Assembly (NCBI GenBank): GCA_020832565.1
Contig: JAFIEI010000002.1
Span: forward strand, 1-64,000
DNA: 64,000 nucleotides
Direction of reading: 5' to 3'
DNA from: Salinarimonas sp.
Lineage (GTDB): Bacteria; Pseudomonadota; Alphaproteobacteria; Rhizobiales; Beijerinckiaceae
How positions within the stretch are numbered: position 1 is the stretch's first letter; every line of letters starts with the position of its first letter. The position numbers and the translations under genes are program-made. Of this stretch, positions 25,278-34,494 are shown piece after piece. Below the pieces are notes generated by a model. It was not told the origin of the DNA. It was given only the letters and a program-made list of their open reading frames with translations, and made no database searches.

Positions 25278-26707
25278 TTGCCGCCTCCATTCGAACGGGA
25301 GGGATAGCGCTCGCTGAGCAACGCGTGCACCAGCCGTGCCGCCTGCGCCTCGCCGCCCTTGGGGCGCGCAGGCTTCGCATTGGGCACCCAGCCATAGATG
25401 TCGAAATGCACGTAACTCTTCGCCTTCTCGACGAAACGGCGCAGGAACAGCCCGGCAACGATCGCGCCGGCGAAGGAATTGCCGGAAATGTGATTGAGAT
25501 CGGCCACGGAAGAGCGCAGCAGATCGTCATAGGGCTGCCAGAGCGGCAGGCGCCAGACGGGATCGGCCTCGGCCTCGCCGATCCGCACGAGATCGCCCGC
25601 AAGCGCCTCGTCATCCGTCATGAAGGGGGGCAGGTCCGGGCCCAGCGCGACGCGCGCCGATCCGGTAAGCGTGGCGAAGTCGATCATCAGATCAGGCTCC
25701 TCCTCGTCGGCAAGGGCGAGCGCATCGGCGAGGATCAGCCGTCCCTCCGCATCGGTGTTGCCGATCTCGACATTGAGCCCCTTGCGGCTGGGCAGGACGT
25801 CGCCGGGGCGGAAGGCATTGCCGGATATCGCGTTCTCGACCGCCGGCACCAGCAGGCGCAGGCGCAGATCGAGGCCCGACGCCATCACCATGGCCGCCGC
25901 CGCGATGGCTGCTGCCGCACCACCCATATCCTTCTTCATCAGGCTCATGGCGTTGTCGGGCTTGATATTCAGCCCGCCCGTATCGAAGGCCACCCCCTTG
26001 CCGACGAGCGTCACGCGCGGCGCATCCGCACGTCCCCAGCGCAGATCGATCAGGCGCGGCGCACGCGGCGAGGCGCGGCCTACCGCGTGGATCATCGGCA
26101 GGTTTTCGGCGATCAGCGCATCGCCTTCGATGATCTGGCAGGACGCCCCGTGGCGCTGGGCCAGCCGCTCGACCGCCTGCGCGATCTCGGCGGGCCCGCA
26201 ATCATTGGCCGGGGTGTTGATCAGATCGCGCCCCAGCGCCAGCGCATCGGCAATCTGCACGACCTGAGCGACATCGACGCCGTCGGGCGCCAGGAGCCGC
26301 ACCTGCCTGTCGTCAGCATCGCCGTTTCCTCTGTCGTTTCCTTTGCCTGCCTTGCCACCACGATAACGCCTGAAGCGATAGGCGCCCATCAGCCAGGCGA
26401 GAACGTCCCGGCGCCCGGCTCCGTTGAAGCGATAGAGCCCGGCGGGCAGGCGCGTCGGCAAGAGGCCCGCAAGCAGCGGATCGCGCTTGCCGGCCGGACC
26501 GAGCCCGAACAGCACCTGAGCGAGCCCGCCCCGTTCATCCGGCAGAAGCGCAATCTCGCCCTTCTTGGCCTTGAAGCCCTGAGCCCTCGCGAATTGTGCA
26601 GCGGGCGCGGGCAGCTCTCCGAGGAGATCGTCGAGCCCTTCGGGACCGACGGGATGGATGGCGATGGCTTCGAGGCTGGTATCGGTTTCGATCAGCGAAT
26701 GGGGCAT
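25274..26707 (-). CDS. Leucyl aminopeptidase family protein (M17)
   Basis: The 477-aa M17 metallopeptidase has the metal/catalytic segments VGKGVAFDTGGLNIK, the MKKDMGG helix and NTDAEGRLILADAL. A Gly/Lys/Asp-rich loop (GGKAGKGNDRGNGDADD, near residue 117) looks like a local insertion. It removes N-terminal residues from peptides in the cytoplasm. Coupled by a four-base overlap to the downstream NlpC/P60 gene, a pairing that suggests processing of muropeptide-derived peptides (inference). Confidence 0.93.
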   Translation of the reverse strand: MPHSLIETDTSLEAIAIHPVGPEGLDDLLGELPAPAAQFARAQGFKAKKGEIALLPDERGGLAQVLFGLGPAGKRDPLLAGLLPTRLPAGLYRFNGAGRRDVLAWLMGAYRFRRYRGGKAGKGNDRGNGDADDRQVRLLAPDGVDVAQVVQIADALALGRDLINTPANDCGPAEIAQAVERLAQRHGASCQIIEGDALIAENLPMIHAVGRASPRAPRLIDLRWGRADAPRVTLVGKGVAFDTGGLNIKPDNAMSLMKKDMGGAAAAIAAAAMVMASGLDLRLRLLVPAVENAISGNAFRPGDVLPSRKGLNVEIGNTDAEGRLILADALALADEEEPDLMIDFATLTGSARVALGPDLPPFMTDDEALAGDLVRIGEAEADPVWRLPLWQPYDDLLRSSVADLNHISGNSFAGAIVAGLFLRRFVEKAKSYVHFDIYGWVPNAKPARPKGGEAQAARLVHALLSERYPSRSNGGGK

Positions 26708-26875
26708 GGTCTGGCGAGACTCTCAGGATGGGTCCGAAAAGCGGGCGAAAACGCGTTCGTTTCACCCCCTACGACATAAGCGGCGCCATCGCCAACGCCA
26801 AGTCCGAACACGGATTCGTGCCCGGAAAGGATGCAAACGCAAGCCTCGGCAGGAGTAATAGGCCGTGGGTCGGTC

Positions 26876-27745
26876 TCAGTCGCGCTTGAGACGCGCGATC
26901 AGGCTCGACGTGTCCCAGCGTCCGCCGCCCATCTTCTGCACTTCCGCGTAGAACTGGTCGACCAGCGCAGTCACCGGCATTGAGGAGCCGTTGCGGCGCG
27001 CCTCGGCGAGGACGATATCGAGATCCTTGCGCATCCAGTCGACGGCAAAGCCGAAATCGAACTTGTCCGCGACCATGGTCTTGCCGCGATTTTCCATCTG
27101 CCAGGAGCCGGCAGCGCCCTTGGAGATGACGTCGAGCACGGCTTCCATGTCGAGCCCCGCCTTCTGGCCGAAGGCGATGGCCTCCGACAGGCCCTGGACC
27201 AGCCCGGCAATGCAGACCTGGTTGACCATCTTGGCGAGCTGGCCCGATCCCGTCGGACCGAGCAGGCGGCAGGAGCGTGCAAAGCACATGATCGCCGCCT
27301 CGACACCGGAGTAAACGCTCTCGCGCCCACCGCACATCACCGTGAGGATGCCGTTCTCCGCACCCGCCTGGCCGCCCGATACGGGGGCGTCGATGAAGCC
27401 GAAACCTTCTGCTTCCGCCGCTGCGGCGAGTTCGCGCGCGACTTCGGCCGAGGCGGTCGTATGGTCGACGAAAACCGCGCCCTTCTCCATGGACTGAAAG
27501 GCGCCTTCAGGGCCGATCGTAACTTCGCGCAGATCATCGTCATTGCCGACGCAGGCGAAGACGATCTCCTGGCCTGCAGCCGCCTCGCGCGGCGTCGCGG
27601 CGGCGCGCCCGCCATGCTCGGCGACCCATTTCTCCGCTTTGGCGGCGGTGCGATTGTAGACCGTGACCTCATGGCCCTTGGCGGCGAGATGGCCCGCCAT
27701 CGGGTAGCCCATTACCCCGAGACCCAGAAATGCGACCTTTGCCAT
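26876..27745 (-). CDS. 3-hydroxyisobutyrate dehydrogenase-family oxidoreductase
   Basis: A 289-aa beta-hydroxyacid dehydrogenase. The NAD(P) loop is FLGLGVMGYPMAGHL, the substrate motif is FIDAPVSGGQAGAENGIL and the catalytic Lys172 is in GSGQLAKMVNQ. It may be 3-hydroxyisobutyrate dehydrogenase (valine catabolism, partner of mmsA at 52629) or tartronate semialdehyde reductase; motifs do not decide. AAGGGA precedes the ATG at 27745. Confidence 0.9.
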   Translation of the reverse strand: MAKVAFLGLGVMGYPMAGHLAAKGHEVTVYNRTAAKAEKWVAEHGGRAAATPREAAAGQEIVFACVGNDDDLREVTIGPEGAFQSMEKGAVFVDHTTASAEVARELAAAAEAEGFGFIDAPVSGGQAGAENGILTVMCGGRESVYSGVEAAIMCFARSCRLLGPTGSGQLAKMVNQVCIAGLVQGLSEAIAFGQKAGLDMEAVLDVISKGAAGSWQMENRGKTMVADKFDFGFAVDWMRKDLDIVLAEARRNGSSMPVTALVDQFYAEVQKMGGGRWDTSSLIARLKRD

Positions 27746-27936
27746 GGCGTGTCCCTTGCCTTCGTGACCTTGCTGCTCAACCTTGCTTGTAATGGTCGTG
27801 GGTGCAGCGGGTCAAACCGCATAGCATCCCATCGGCAAAAGGCATGGTGCCCGTCAGTGACGAGGATCGAGCAATTTCATATTGCATTGCAACAAAATTG
27901 TGTGGCTAACGATTGCCATCAAGGGTAAGCTCGGCT

Positions 27937-28275
27937 ATGGACGAAACAAGTGAGGACAATCGCGTCGATCGGGGCTCCGGGGGGAGCGGTTCCGTTGCCG
28001 GCTCCGTCGAATCGGGCGGAGCATCCGCGCAGGAACAGAATGGTGGCGCAAAAGACATGCCCTTGAAGGCGAAGGAAGGGGTCGCGGGTTTGCGCCGGTT
28101 ACACGATCAGGGTCTGGGCGAAATGGCGTATCGCGAATTCCTGCGCCGGCCCGTCCGGAGGCGTCCGCCCCGGCATCAGGGGCGCCCCGCCGTGTCGCGC
28201 CTGAGCGCCGCCGAAATCGGGCCGCCTGCCAATTCCAACACGCCGCCCGGCACATCCGGGCCAAATCCTGCCTGA
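27937..28275 (+). CDS. Doubtful hypothetical protein, 112 aa
   Basis: The 561-base gap between the dehydrogenase and the MFS gene contains one plus-strand frame worth listing. The peptide is low-complexity: a Gly/Ser/Asp-rich N-terminus, a short helix around KEGVAGLRRLHDQGLGEMAYREF, and an Arg/Pro-rich C-terminus. AAGGG lies about 12 bases before the ATG, further than usual. Overlapping minus-strand frames look no better. Apart from this frame and an AT-richer part at ~27780-27920 that may hold promoters, I see nothing in the gap. Confidence 0.3.
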   Translation: MDETSEDNRVDRGSGGSGSVAGSVESGGASAQEQNGGAKDMPLKAKEGVAGLRRLHDQGLGEMAYREFLRRPVRRRPPRHQGRPAVSRLSAAEIGPPANSNTPPGTSGPNPA

Positions 28276-28306
28276 ATTCCCGCACCGAACCGGGTCGCCG
28301 CCTGCA

Positions 28307-29581
28307 TCACGAATCATTGCTGCGCATCTCGTGATGCCGCGCGAGTCGTGACATGAACAATCCGAGCAGCATGCAGACCAGCATGAAGATCACCAGCCCC
28401 GGCGCATAGAGCTCGACGATATAGCCGCCGATCACCGCCGCGAGGGCGCCCGTCCCCAATTGCGCCGCGCCGGAGAGCCCCGCCGCCGTGCCCGCGAGAT
28501 CGGGACGCACCGAGAGCGCCGCCGCTGTGGCACCGGGGATGGTCAGGCCGTTGCCGATACCGTTGATCGTCAGCGGCAGGAAGAAGGTCAGTGGCGTCCA
28601 CGGCCCGACCAGCGCGAAATACAGCGCGATCAGCATCGCCGCCGAGGACATCCAGGTACCGATCACGACGAGCTTCATCGAGCCGAAGCGCTGTCCGTAG
28701 CGTCCGGTGAGGAAGTTGCCGAACATGTAGCCGGCAGCGTTGATGATGAAATACAGTCCGTAGACCTGCGGCGAACGCTCCATCGTCTCCACAACGACAT
28801 AGGGCGCACCGGCAATGAAGCCGAAGAAGGTCGCCGAGACGAAAGCCAACGTCAGCGTATAAAAGAGAAAGGCCGGATTGCTCAGGAGAATCGGAAATCC
28901 GCGCAGGATGGCGATCGCCGAGGACGCCGCCCCGCGCGGTGCCGTCTCGTAGAGCGTGTACCAGGCCGCCACGAGAACGCCGGCGGAGAGCACCATCATC
29001 GCCACGAAGATGGCCCGCCAGCCGAAAGTTTCCTCCAGAACGCCGCCGACGAAAGGGGCGATCATCGGCGAAATCACCATCGCCATGGAGAGATAGCCGA
29101 TAATGCTCGCCGCCCGGTCCTTGCCCGCCGTATCGCGCACGACGGCGCGGGCGAGGGCAAAGCAGGTGCCGCCGCCGGCAGCCTGCACGACGCGCGCGAC
29201 GAGCAGCCCCTCGATCGTCTGGGCGAAGGCGCCCATCACGGAGCCGATCAGGAACAGCGCGATACCGGCGAGAATGCAGGGGCGCCGCCCGATCCGGTCG
29301 GAGATCGGGCCGACGAAGAGCTGCGTCACCGCGACGGTGGCGAGATAGACGGTCAGCGTCAGCTGGATCGTCGCGTAATCGGTCTCCATCACCCGCGCGA
29401 GCACGGGGGTGGCGGGTGCGAGCACATTGAGCGCGAAGGGTTGCAGCGTGGAGATCGCCACGAGAATGGCGAGCGAGGGCACACGCGCGGGCGGACGCGC
29501 GGACATGATCGCTTCGCCGGAATCGGGCGCATCGCCGGAAATGGGCGCATCGCGCTCCGGCCCGTTCACCGGCCCTCTCAT
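28307..29581 (-). CDS. Bcr/CflA-type MFS drug exporter
   Basis: A 424-aa major facilitator protein with about twelve membrane segments. The loop motif GPISDRIGRRPCILAG follows segment 2 and ARAVVRDTAGKDRAA lies in the region typical of the Bcr/CflA drug:H+ antiporter group. The start at 29581 overlaps the stop of the upstream EamA gene (ATGA), so the ~38-residue hydrophilic N-terminus is probably real; MSARPP at residue 26 is an alternative start. Substrate unknown. Confidence 0.9.
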   Translation of the reverse strand: MRGPVNGPERDAPISGDAPDSGEAIMSARPPARVPSLAILVAISTLQPFALNVLAPATPVLARVMETDYATIQLTLTVYLATVAVTQLFVGPISDRIGRRPCILAGIALFLIGSVMGAFAQTIEGLLVARVVQAAGGGTCFALARAVVRDTAGKDRAASIIGYLSMAMVISPMIAPFVGGVLEETFGWRAIFVAMMVLSAGVLVAAWYTLYETAPRGAASSAIAILRGFPILLSNPAFLFYTLTLAFVSATFFGFIAGAPYVVVETMERSPQVYGLYFIINAAGYMFGNFLTGRYGQRFGSMKLVVIGTWMSSAAMLIALYFALVGPWTPLTFFLPLTINGIGNGLTIPGATAAALSVRPDLAGTAAGLSGAAQLGTGALAAVIGGYIVELYAPGLVIFMLVCMLLGLFMSRLARHHEMRSNDS

Positions 29582-30519
29582 CGGCCCGCCTCCCCGCCTG
29601 CAGTTTCAGGACGCGCGACGCTCGTCGCGGCGATGGCTTTGCGGCGCACGTGCTCACGATGGATCGTGTAGATCCCCGCCCCGACGACGAGCCCCATCCC
29701 CGCGATGGCGAGAAGGTTGGGCAGATCGCCGAAGACGAAATAGCCGAGCATCAGCGCGAAGATCACGACGGCGTAGCGGAACGGGGATACCACCGATACC
29801 TCGACATTGCGGAACGCCATCACGATCGAAAGGTTGGCGAGCGTCACCAGCACCGCCGCCACGATGAGATAGGTCGTTTCCGGCACGAGGAAAGGCGTCC
29901 ATTCTTCGCCGCGCACGAAACCGATCACGAAACCGGCGAGCCCGACCGCCATCGTGGTCGAGGCCGCAATTACCGGGGACGGGATATCATCGGCGATGCG
30001 CCGCGTGACGAGATCCCGGATCGAGACCAGCACCGCAGCGGAGAGAGCAAAAAGGATCGAGACGTTGAACCCTTCCGGACTCGGCTGCACGATCAGCAGC
30101 ATACCCGCAAAGCCGACGAGGATCGCCCCCCAGCGCCGCCAGCCGACTCGCTCGAGACCGAGCGCCACCGTCATCAGCGTCATGATGATCGGCGTCGCCT
30201 GCAGGATGGCGGTCACGTTGGCCAGCGGCAGGAGCGCGAGGGCGGTGATGAAGAGGAAGGCGACAGTCGCCTCGAGCGTGGCCCGCAAGGCCACGAGCGG
30301 AGAAGCCAGCCGGCGCAGATAACCGAGTTGCCCCATCGCCATCACGATGACGAGGGCGAAACAGGTCGAGAATATCCCGCGTATGGCCATCATCTGGCTC
30401 GTCGAGAACACGTCCGAGGCGAGCTTGATGACCGTATCGTTGGTCACGAAGAACAAGCCGGCACAGAGCATCGCGATGATGCCGCGGCGGTTGTCGATGA
30501 TGGCTTGCGGCGAGGACAC
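29578..30519 (-). CDS. EamA/DMT-family transporter
   Basis: The 313-aa protein has about ten membrane segments in two EamA repeats (LLPLANVTAILQATPIIMTL in the first; VSVVSPFRYAVVIFALMLGY in the second), the layout of DMT exporters such as those related to S-adenosylmethionine carriers. The start codon appears to be GTG at 30519 without a strong ribosome-binding site. Its stop overlaps the ATG of the MFS exporter, so two exporters are made from one transcript. Confidence 0.87.
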   Translation of the reverse strand: MSSPQAIIDNRRGIIAMLCAGLFFVTNDTVIKLASDVFSTSQMMAIRGIFSTCFALVIVMAMGQLGYLRRLASPLVALRATLEATVAFLFITALALLPLANVTAILQATPIIMTLMTVALGLERVGWRRWGAILVGFAGMLLIVQPSPEGFNVSILFALSAAVLVSIRDLVTRRIADDIPSPVIAASTTMAVGLAGFVIGFVRGEEWTPFLVPETTYLIVAAVLVTLANLSIVMAFRNVEVSVVSPFRYAVVIFALMLGYFVFGDLPNLLAIAGMGLVVGAGIYTIHREHVRRKAIAATSVARPETAGGEAGR

Positions 30520-30649
30520 GCGGGAAAATCCAATCGGTAGATCTCACCGATACGCCTTCGCGCGGGCGCGGTCGAGGGTTGACAGGGCATAAATCCCGCA
30601 ACCTCGCCTGCGCGCCCGCGCAATGCCGGCATGGCAGTCTATTCGCCTT

Positions 30650-31678
30650 TCAGTCGATCACCTCGACGAGCTCCACGCGGCGATTGAGCGTGCGGCCTTC
30701 TTCCGTACGATTCGTCGTGATCGGCGACATCGGCCCCGCTCCGGCAGGGCGCAGGCGTTCGCGGGCGATACCGTGCTCGCGCCGCAACCAGTTCACCACG
30801 GCGGTGGCGCGGTCGAGGGAAAGGCGCAGATTGTAGTCGAAGCTGCCGACACCGTCGGTATGGCCGACGACGAGCAGGTTCAACTCCGGACGCTCGCGCA
30901 TCAGGCCGCCCACCACATCGAGCGCTTCGGCGGATTCGGGCAGGATCTCGTCGCTGTCGAAGGCGAACAGGATCGCATCGACGACGACGCGGCCATCGGC
31001 AAGCAGCCCCTCTTCGAGCTCGGCCGCTTCCTGGACCACCGGCGGCGGCGCGGGCTCGGGCTCGGGTTCGGGCTCGGGCTCGACTTCCGGCGCGGCGGGG
31101 GAAGCGAAGAGATCGAGCGTATCCATCGGTTCGATATCAACCGCATTGACCATGATGCGGCGGTTACCCTGGCGATCATAGAAGGCCAGCGAGATGACGG
31201 TCTCCTCGGCTTCGTCGCGGGCCAGAATATAGCCGATGGTCCCGCTGCGCGTGGAGGCGCGGGCGGCGAGGAAGGTGGTGTGAATGAAGCTGAAGCCGCT
31301 GCGGCTGCTCAGCTCGTCACCGAACCCGTTGAAGACGATTTCAAAGCCTTCATTCTCGAAATATTCGAGATAGCTGCGATACAGGCGCAGCGTCGCCACA
31401 TCCGTGCCCTCGATGGTGTATTCCTTGCGCGTATGCGCCCCCTCGACTTCGAGGAACTCCGTCTGCTCACGGCCCTCGCGCGGCGCCGAGGGAAAGGCCA
31501 GCTCGGCGAAATCGATGAATTCGTCGCGGGTTATGTAGCCGCCGGGCGGCAGCGGTACCAGCGGATGCGCGGTGGCGCCCTCGATCGGGCGGCGCGCTTC
31601 GGCTGGTTCGGCGAGCGCGACGAGCGTTGCAGCCGCACCGAAGCACAGGGCAAACAGCGTAAAGAGGATTCTTCGCAT
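30650..31678 (-). CDS. OmpA-family outer-membrane/periplasmic protein
   Basis: The 342-aa protein has a signal peptide (cleavage near AEA-RR), a central domain (~35-185) resembling the DUF4892-type region of OmpA-like lipoproteins, a Glu/Pro spacer ([13 protein letters not shown], ~200-212) and a C-terminal OmpA domain (~225-340) with LLVVGHTDGVGSFDYNLRLSLDRA and LNRRVEL, the peptidoglycan-binding signature. It probably anchors envelope layers. GGGAG precedes the ATG at 31678. Confidence 0.88.
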   Translation of the reverse strand: MRRILFTLFALCFGAAATLVALAEPAEARRPIEGATAHPLVPLPPGGYITRDEFIDFAELAFPSAPREGREQTEFLEVEGAHTRKEYTIEGTDVATLRLYRSYLEYFENEGFEIVFNGFGDELSSRSGFSFIHTTFLAARASTRSGTIGYILARDEAEETVISLAFYDRQGNRRIMVNAVDIEPMDTLDLFASPAAPEVEPEPEPEPEPAPPPVVQEAAELEEGLLADGRVVVDAILFAFDSDEILPESAEALDVVGGLMRERPELNLLVVGHTDGVGSFDYNLRLSLDRATAVVNWLRREHGIARERLRPAGAGPMSPITTNRTEEGRTLNRRVELVEVID

Positions 31679-31732
31679 CGAATTTTCTCCCGGGTTATGG
31701 CGCCGTGCTTATAGCCAGCCCCCCGGGAGCGC

Positions 31733-31755
31733 GCCCCCTGCGAATGCAGGGGGGC
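31733..31755. repeat. Imperfect hairpin after the GH25 gene
   Basis: GCCCCCTGC at 31733-31741 pairs with 31746-31755 with one bulged G. It lies about 20 bases beyond the minus-strand GH25 stop and upstream of the OmpA-family gene. There is no T-run, so termination is only possible, not shown. Confidence 0.35.
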
Positions 31756-31774
31756 GTCGATATTTGACGCAAGG

Positions 31775-32614
31775 TCACTTCACCCGGCAGACCCCGCGCC
31801 GGGACAGCCTGTCGAGATCGCGCGGATCGCATTGCGTCGAGAGAAACTGCGACCATTCCCGCTCACTGCCGTAGAACACGTTGCGATCCACCTCGCCGCG
31901 AATACCGGGCACGGTACCCGTCTGAGTCCACTGCCAGAAGGTGTAGCGGCGATCGCGATAGCGCTCGTGCGGCTCGGCGGCGACGGAGCGCAGCCAGAAC
32001 GGATTGTCGAAATGCTCGCCTTCGAGGATGTCGCGGTGGAAGTTGATGTCGGTATAGATGATCGGCATCTGCCCGTAATGCTGCTCCATCATGGCAAGCA
32101 TCGTGCGGATCATCTGCAGCGCCTCGGCGCGCGGAGGCGTGCGTGTGCATTTGCGCGAATGGTTGTTCCATTCGACGTCGAGCACCGGCGGCAGCGCATC
32201 ACGCTCGCGCGGCACGTTCTCGATGAACCAGGCGGCTTGCTCGGCGGCATCCCGGCACCAGAAGACGAAGTGATAGGCCCCGCGCGGAACGCCGGCACGG
32301 CGGGCGCCTTCCCAGTTTTCGCGGAACTTGCGATCGAGATGGAGGCCGCCCTCGGTCGCCTTGATGAAGGCGAAGCGCGTGCCGGCGCGGCGGACCTGTT
32401 GCCAGTCGATATCGCCCTGCCAATGCGACACGTCGATGCCGTGGATCGGCATGCGATGCACCCGCGCGACACCGTCATGGGGCGCGTTGTCGCTCTTGAG
32501 CGGATAGCGATCGGGAAAGACCGAACACGCCGCGATGCTCGCAATCAGAGCGATGACGGCGAGAAGCGGGAGGATCCGGGGCGTCGGGGTCAGGCGTTCG
32601 AGCATCAGAGGCAT
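31775..32614 (-). CDS. GH25 muramidase, putative lipoprotein
   Basis: A 279-aa glycoside hydrolase family 25 (lysozyme-type) protein that should cleave the MurNAc-GlcNAc bond of peptidoglycan. The fold markers are HGIDVSHWQGDIDW (Asp61), FAFIKATEGG, GAYHF and LPPVLDVEWN (Asp146, Glu148). The N-terminus has a hydrophobic stretch ending in a lipobox (SIAAC, Cys30), so it is probably a lipoprotein. The ATG at 32605 is an alternative start. It lies between an OmpA-family gene and an LtaS-like gene on the same strand. Confidence 0.9.
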   Translation of the reverse strand: MPLMLERLTPTPRILPLLAVIALIASIAACSVFPDRYPLKSDNAPHDGVARVHRMPIHGIDVSHWQGDIDWQQVRRAGTRFAFIKATEGGLHLDRKFRENWEGARRAGVPRGAYHFVFWCRDAAEQAAWFIENVPRERDALPPVLDVEWNNHSRKCTRTPPRAEALQMIRTMLAMMEQHYGQMPIIYTDINFHRDILEGEHFDNPFWLRSVAAEPHERYRDRRYTFWQWTQTGTVPGIRGEVDRNVFYGSEREWSQFLSTQCDPRDLDRLSRRGVCRVK

Positions 32615-32735
32615 CCGTTGGTCTGGTGCTGACTATCAAACGCATTATCCCTGACGAACCCTTAACACGGTGTGCGCACGCGTCGAAAAGGCGCGTGCGT
32701 TCAAAGCTTTGTACAATATGGTTAATGACGGCGAC

Positions 32736-34412
32736 CTAGCTTCCAGGCAATGGTTCGCGGCTGAAGGCGTCCAGCAGGAAGGGCCGGAAATCGTCCATGC
32801 GCGGCAGGGCCGCATCGCCACCCTCCGGCTCCCGCTCCGGGAGAATGCCCGGAACGAAGCCGATCTCGGAAAACGGCTCGAGCACCTCCCGATCGCCCGA
32901 GAAGATATGCACCGGCACCGCGCGCGAGGCATCCGGACCGGTGACCAGCGGCGCGGGCTGGTGATCGCCGAGCACGATGACGAGCGCATCCGTATCGACG
33001 CGATCACGCAGGAACTTCGCCACGACATCGATGGAATGCGCGATGGAGAGCGCGAATTGCTCGCGCACACGATCCTGGCTGCGCCAGACGACACGCGCTT
33101 CCGGGGCTCCGCGCGTCCAGCGCTCATAAACCGAGCCGTCCCCGAGTTCGTCCCATTCGACGACATCGGGCACGGGAAGCCAGGGTGCATGGCTGGAGAT
33201 CAGGGCGAGACTGGCGAATACGGGGGGGCGATTCTCGATTTCGAGCTCCGTGCGGGCGAAGAAGTCGAGCGCGAACTGGTCGGGCACGATCCCCCAATAG
33301 AATTCCGGTCCTTCATAGCCCATATCGGCAGCTTCCCAGGTCGCCTGATAGCCCAGCCGCTGGCCCTCCGGCCAGGGCATCGTAATGGCCGGCTTGAGCT
33401 GGACGGTCCGTCGCCCCGTCGCCTCGAAATCATGGACGAGCGTGCGCGGGCGCTCGGAGAGAAACAGCGCATAGAGCGTCTGGTCGTCGACGAAACGCCC
33501 GGAACTGAGGGTCGCGTGATTGAGCCAGGACTGCCCGCCGACGCTGGCCGCGACCATGCGTCCGGAGGTCACTTCGAAGCCGGTCTGTGCGGCGACATTG
33601 TCGAGCTCCTCGAGCCTCGGCATCACCACCTCGGCATAGCTCGGCTCGTCGAGGGCGGTAACCCCGTAGCTCTCGACATAGACGATCAGCACGTCGCGAT
33701 CGCCGAGGTCGGCAAGGATCCGGTCCTGCGGGATTGCATCAGCCGGATCGCGCGCGAGATCGGCGCGGAAGGTGGCACGGCGCACGATCGTACCCACCAA
33801 CCGCTCGCTCTGCTGGTGGAAAACGAGACTCGCCGAGGCGCCGAAGGGGCGCCAGCCCGGCACCTCCGCAAAAACAGTACGCTGCGCCGTAAAGACGACG
33901 ATGCCGGCGACGCAGACCAGCGCGAAGCTGCGCCGCGCCTGCCCCGTCGCGAGCAATCCGGAAGCCCGGCGAAGGCCCCAGACGGCGAGAACATAGAAAA
34001 GCACGAGCATAAGGGCGACGCCGGTCACGGCACCGAAGGCGACCAGACGCCCCAACAGGGTCACCGCCACGTCCCAAAGCGCCGGCAGCAGTGACACGTC
34101 GAGGAACATGTTGAGCGAGCGGTTGACGACCGATTGCGCCGTGAGATCGGCAAGGCGCAGGGCGAGCAGGAATGTCCCGATCGCTGCAAAGAGATGGATC
34201 AGCCAGTTCGGCACGGCCTCCCGGCGCATCTGCACCAGCGCGATCACGGCGAAGGCGAAGCCGACTTCGAGCGCAAAACCCCAATGGAACAAGCCGAACA
34301 TCGCATCGAGAAACGGCGGCAGCCCGATGAAAAGGCTCAATAGGAGCCAGATCAGCATCAGACCGAGCAGGGCGACGGGAAGTGAGACGGGGGAGTATTT
34401 CGAAGGCAGCAT
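32736..34412 (-). CDS. LTA synthase-like alkaline phosphatase superfamily membrane protein
   Basis: With the ATG at 34412 it is 558 aa (a TTG at 34433 is upstream). Five or so membrane segments fill residues ~10-180, then an extracytoplasmic alkaline phosphatase superfamily domain: DVLIVYVESYG matches the metal-site ESF motif of LtaS, a Ser/Thr-rich segment (VGGQSWLNHATLSSGR) should hold the nucleophile, and LGDHQPA is the second metal site. LtaS makes glycerophosphate polymers; Gram-negative relatives transfer phosphoglycerol or phosphoethanolamine to glycans or lipids. The true acceptor is unknown. It lies 82 bases downstream of mutY. Confidence 0.83.
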   Translation of the reverse strand: MLPSKYSPVSLPVALLGLMLIWLLLSLFIGLPPFLDAMFGLFHWGFALEVGFAFAVIALVQMRREAVPNWLIHLFAAIGTFLLALRLADLTAQSVVNRSLNMFLDVSLLPALWDVAVTLLGRLVAFGAVTGVALMLVLFYVLAVWGLRRASGLLATGQARRSFALVCVAGIVVFTAQRTVFAEVPGWRPFGASASLVFHQQSERLVGTIVRRATFRADLARDPADAIPQDRILADLGDRDVLIVYVESYGVTALDEPSYAEVVMPRLEELDNVAAQTGFEVTSGRMVAASVGGQSWLNHATLSSGRFVDDQTLYALFLSERPRTLVHDFEATGRRTVQLKPAITMPWPEGQRLGYQATWEAADMGYEGPEFYWGIVPDQFALDFFARTELEIENRPPVFASLALISSHAPWLPVPDVVEWDELGDGSVYERWTRGAPEARVVWRSQDRVREQFALSIAHSIDVVAKFLRDRVDTDALVIVLGDHQPAPLVTGPDASRAVPVHIFSGDREVLEPFSEIGFVPGILPEREPEGGDAALPRMDDFRPFLLDAFSREPLPGS

Positions 34413-34494
34413 GTGTTCGATCTGGCTCTGCAATGTGTCGGGATCATGAGCCAGCTGACAGTTAGGTCAGATTGTCGCGGAGCCAAGCCCCGGA

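Noticed and set aside
32675-32699. Hairpin CGCACGCG/CGCGTGCG between the LtaS-like and GH25 genes
   Set aside because: It has no T-run and a nine-base loop; too weak to call a terminator or attenuator.
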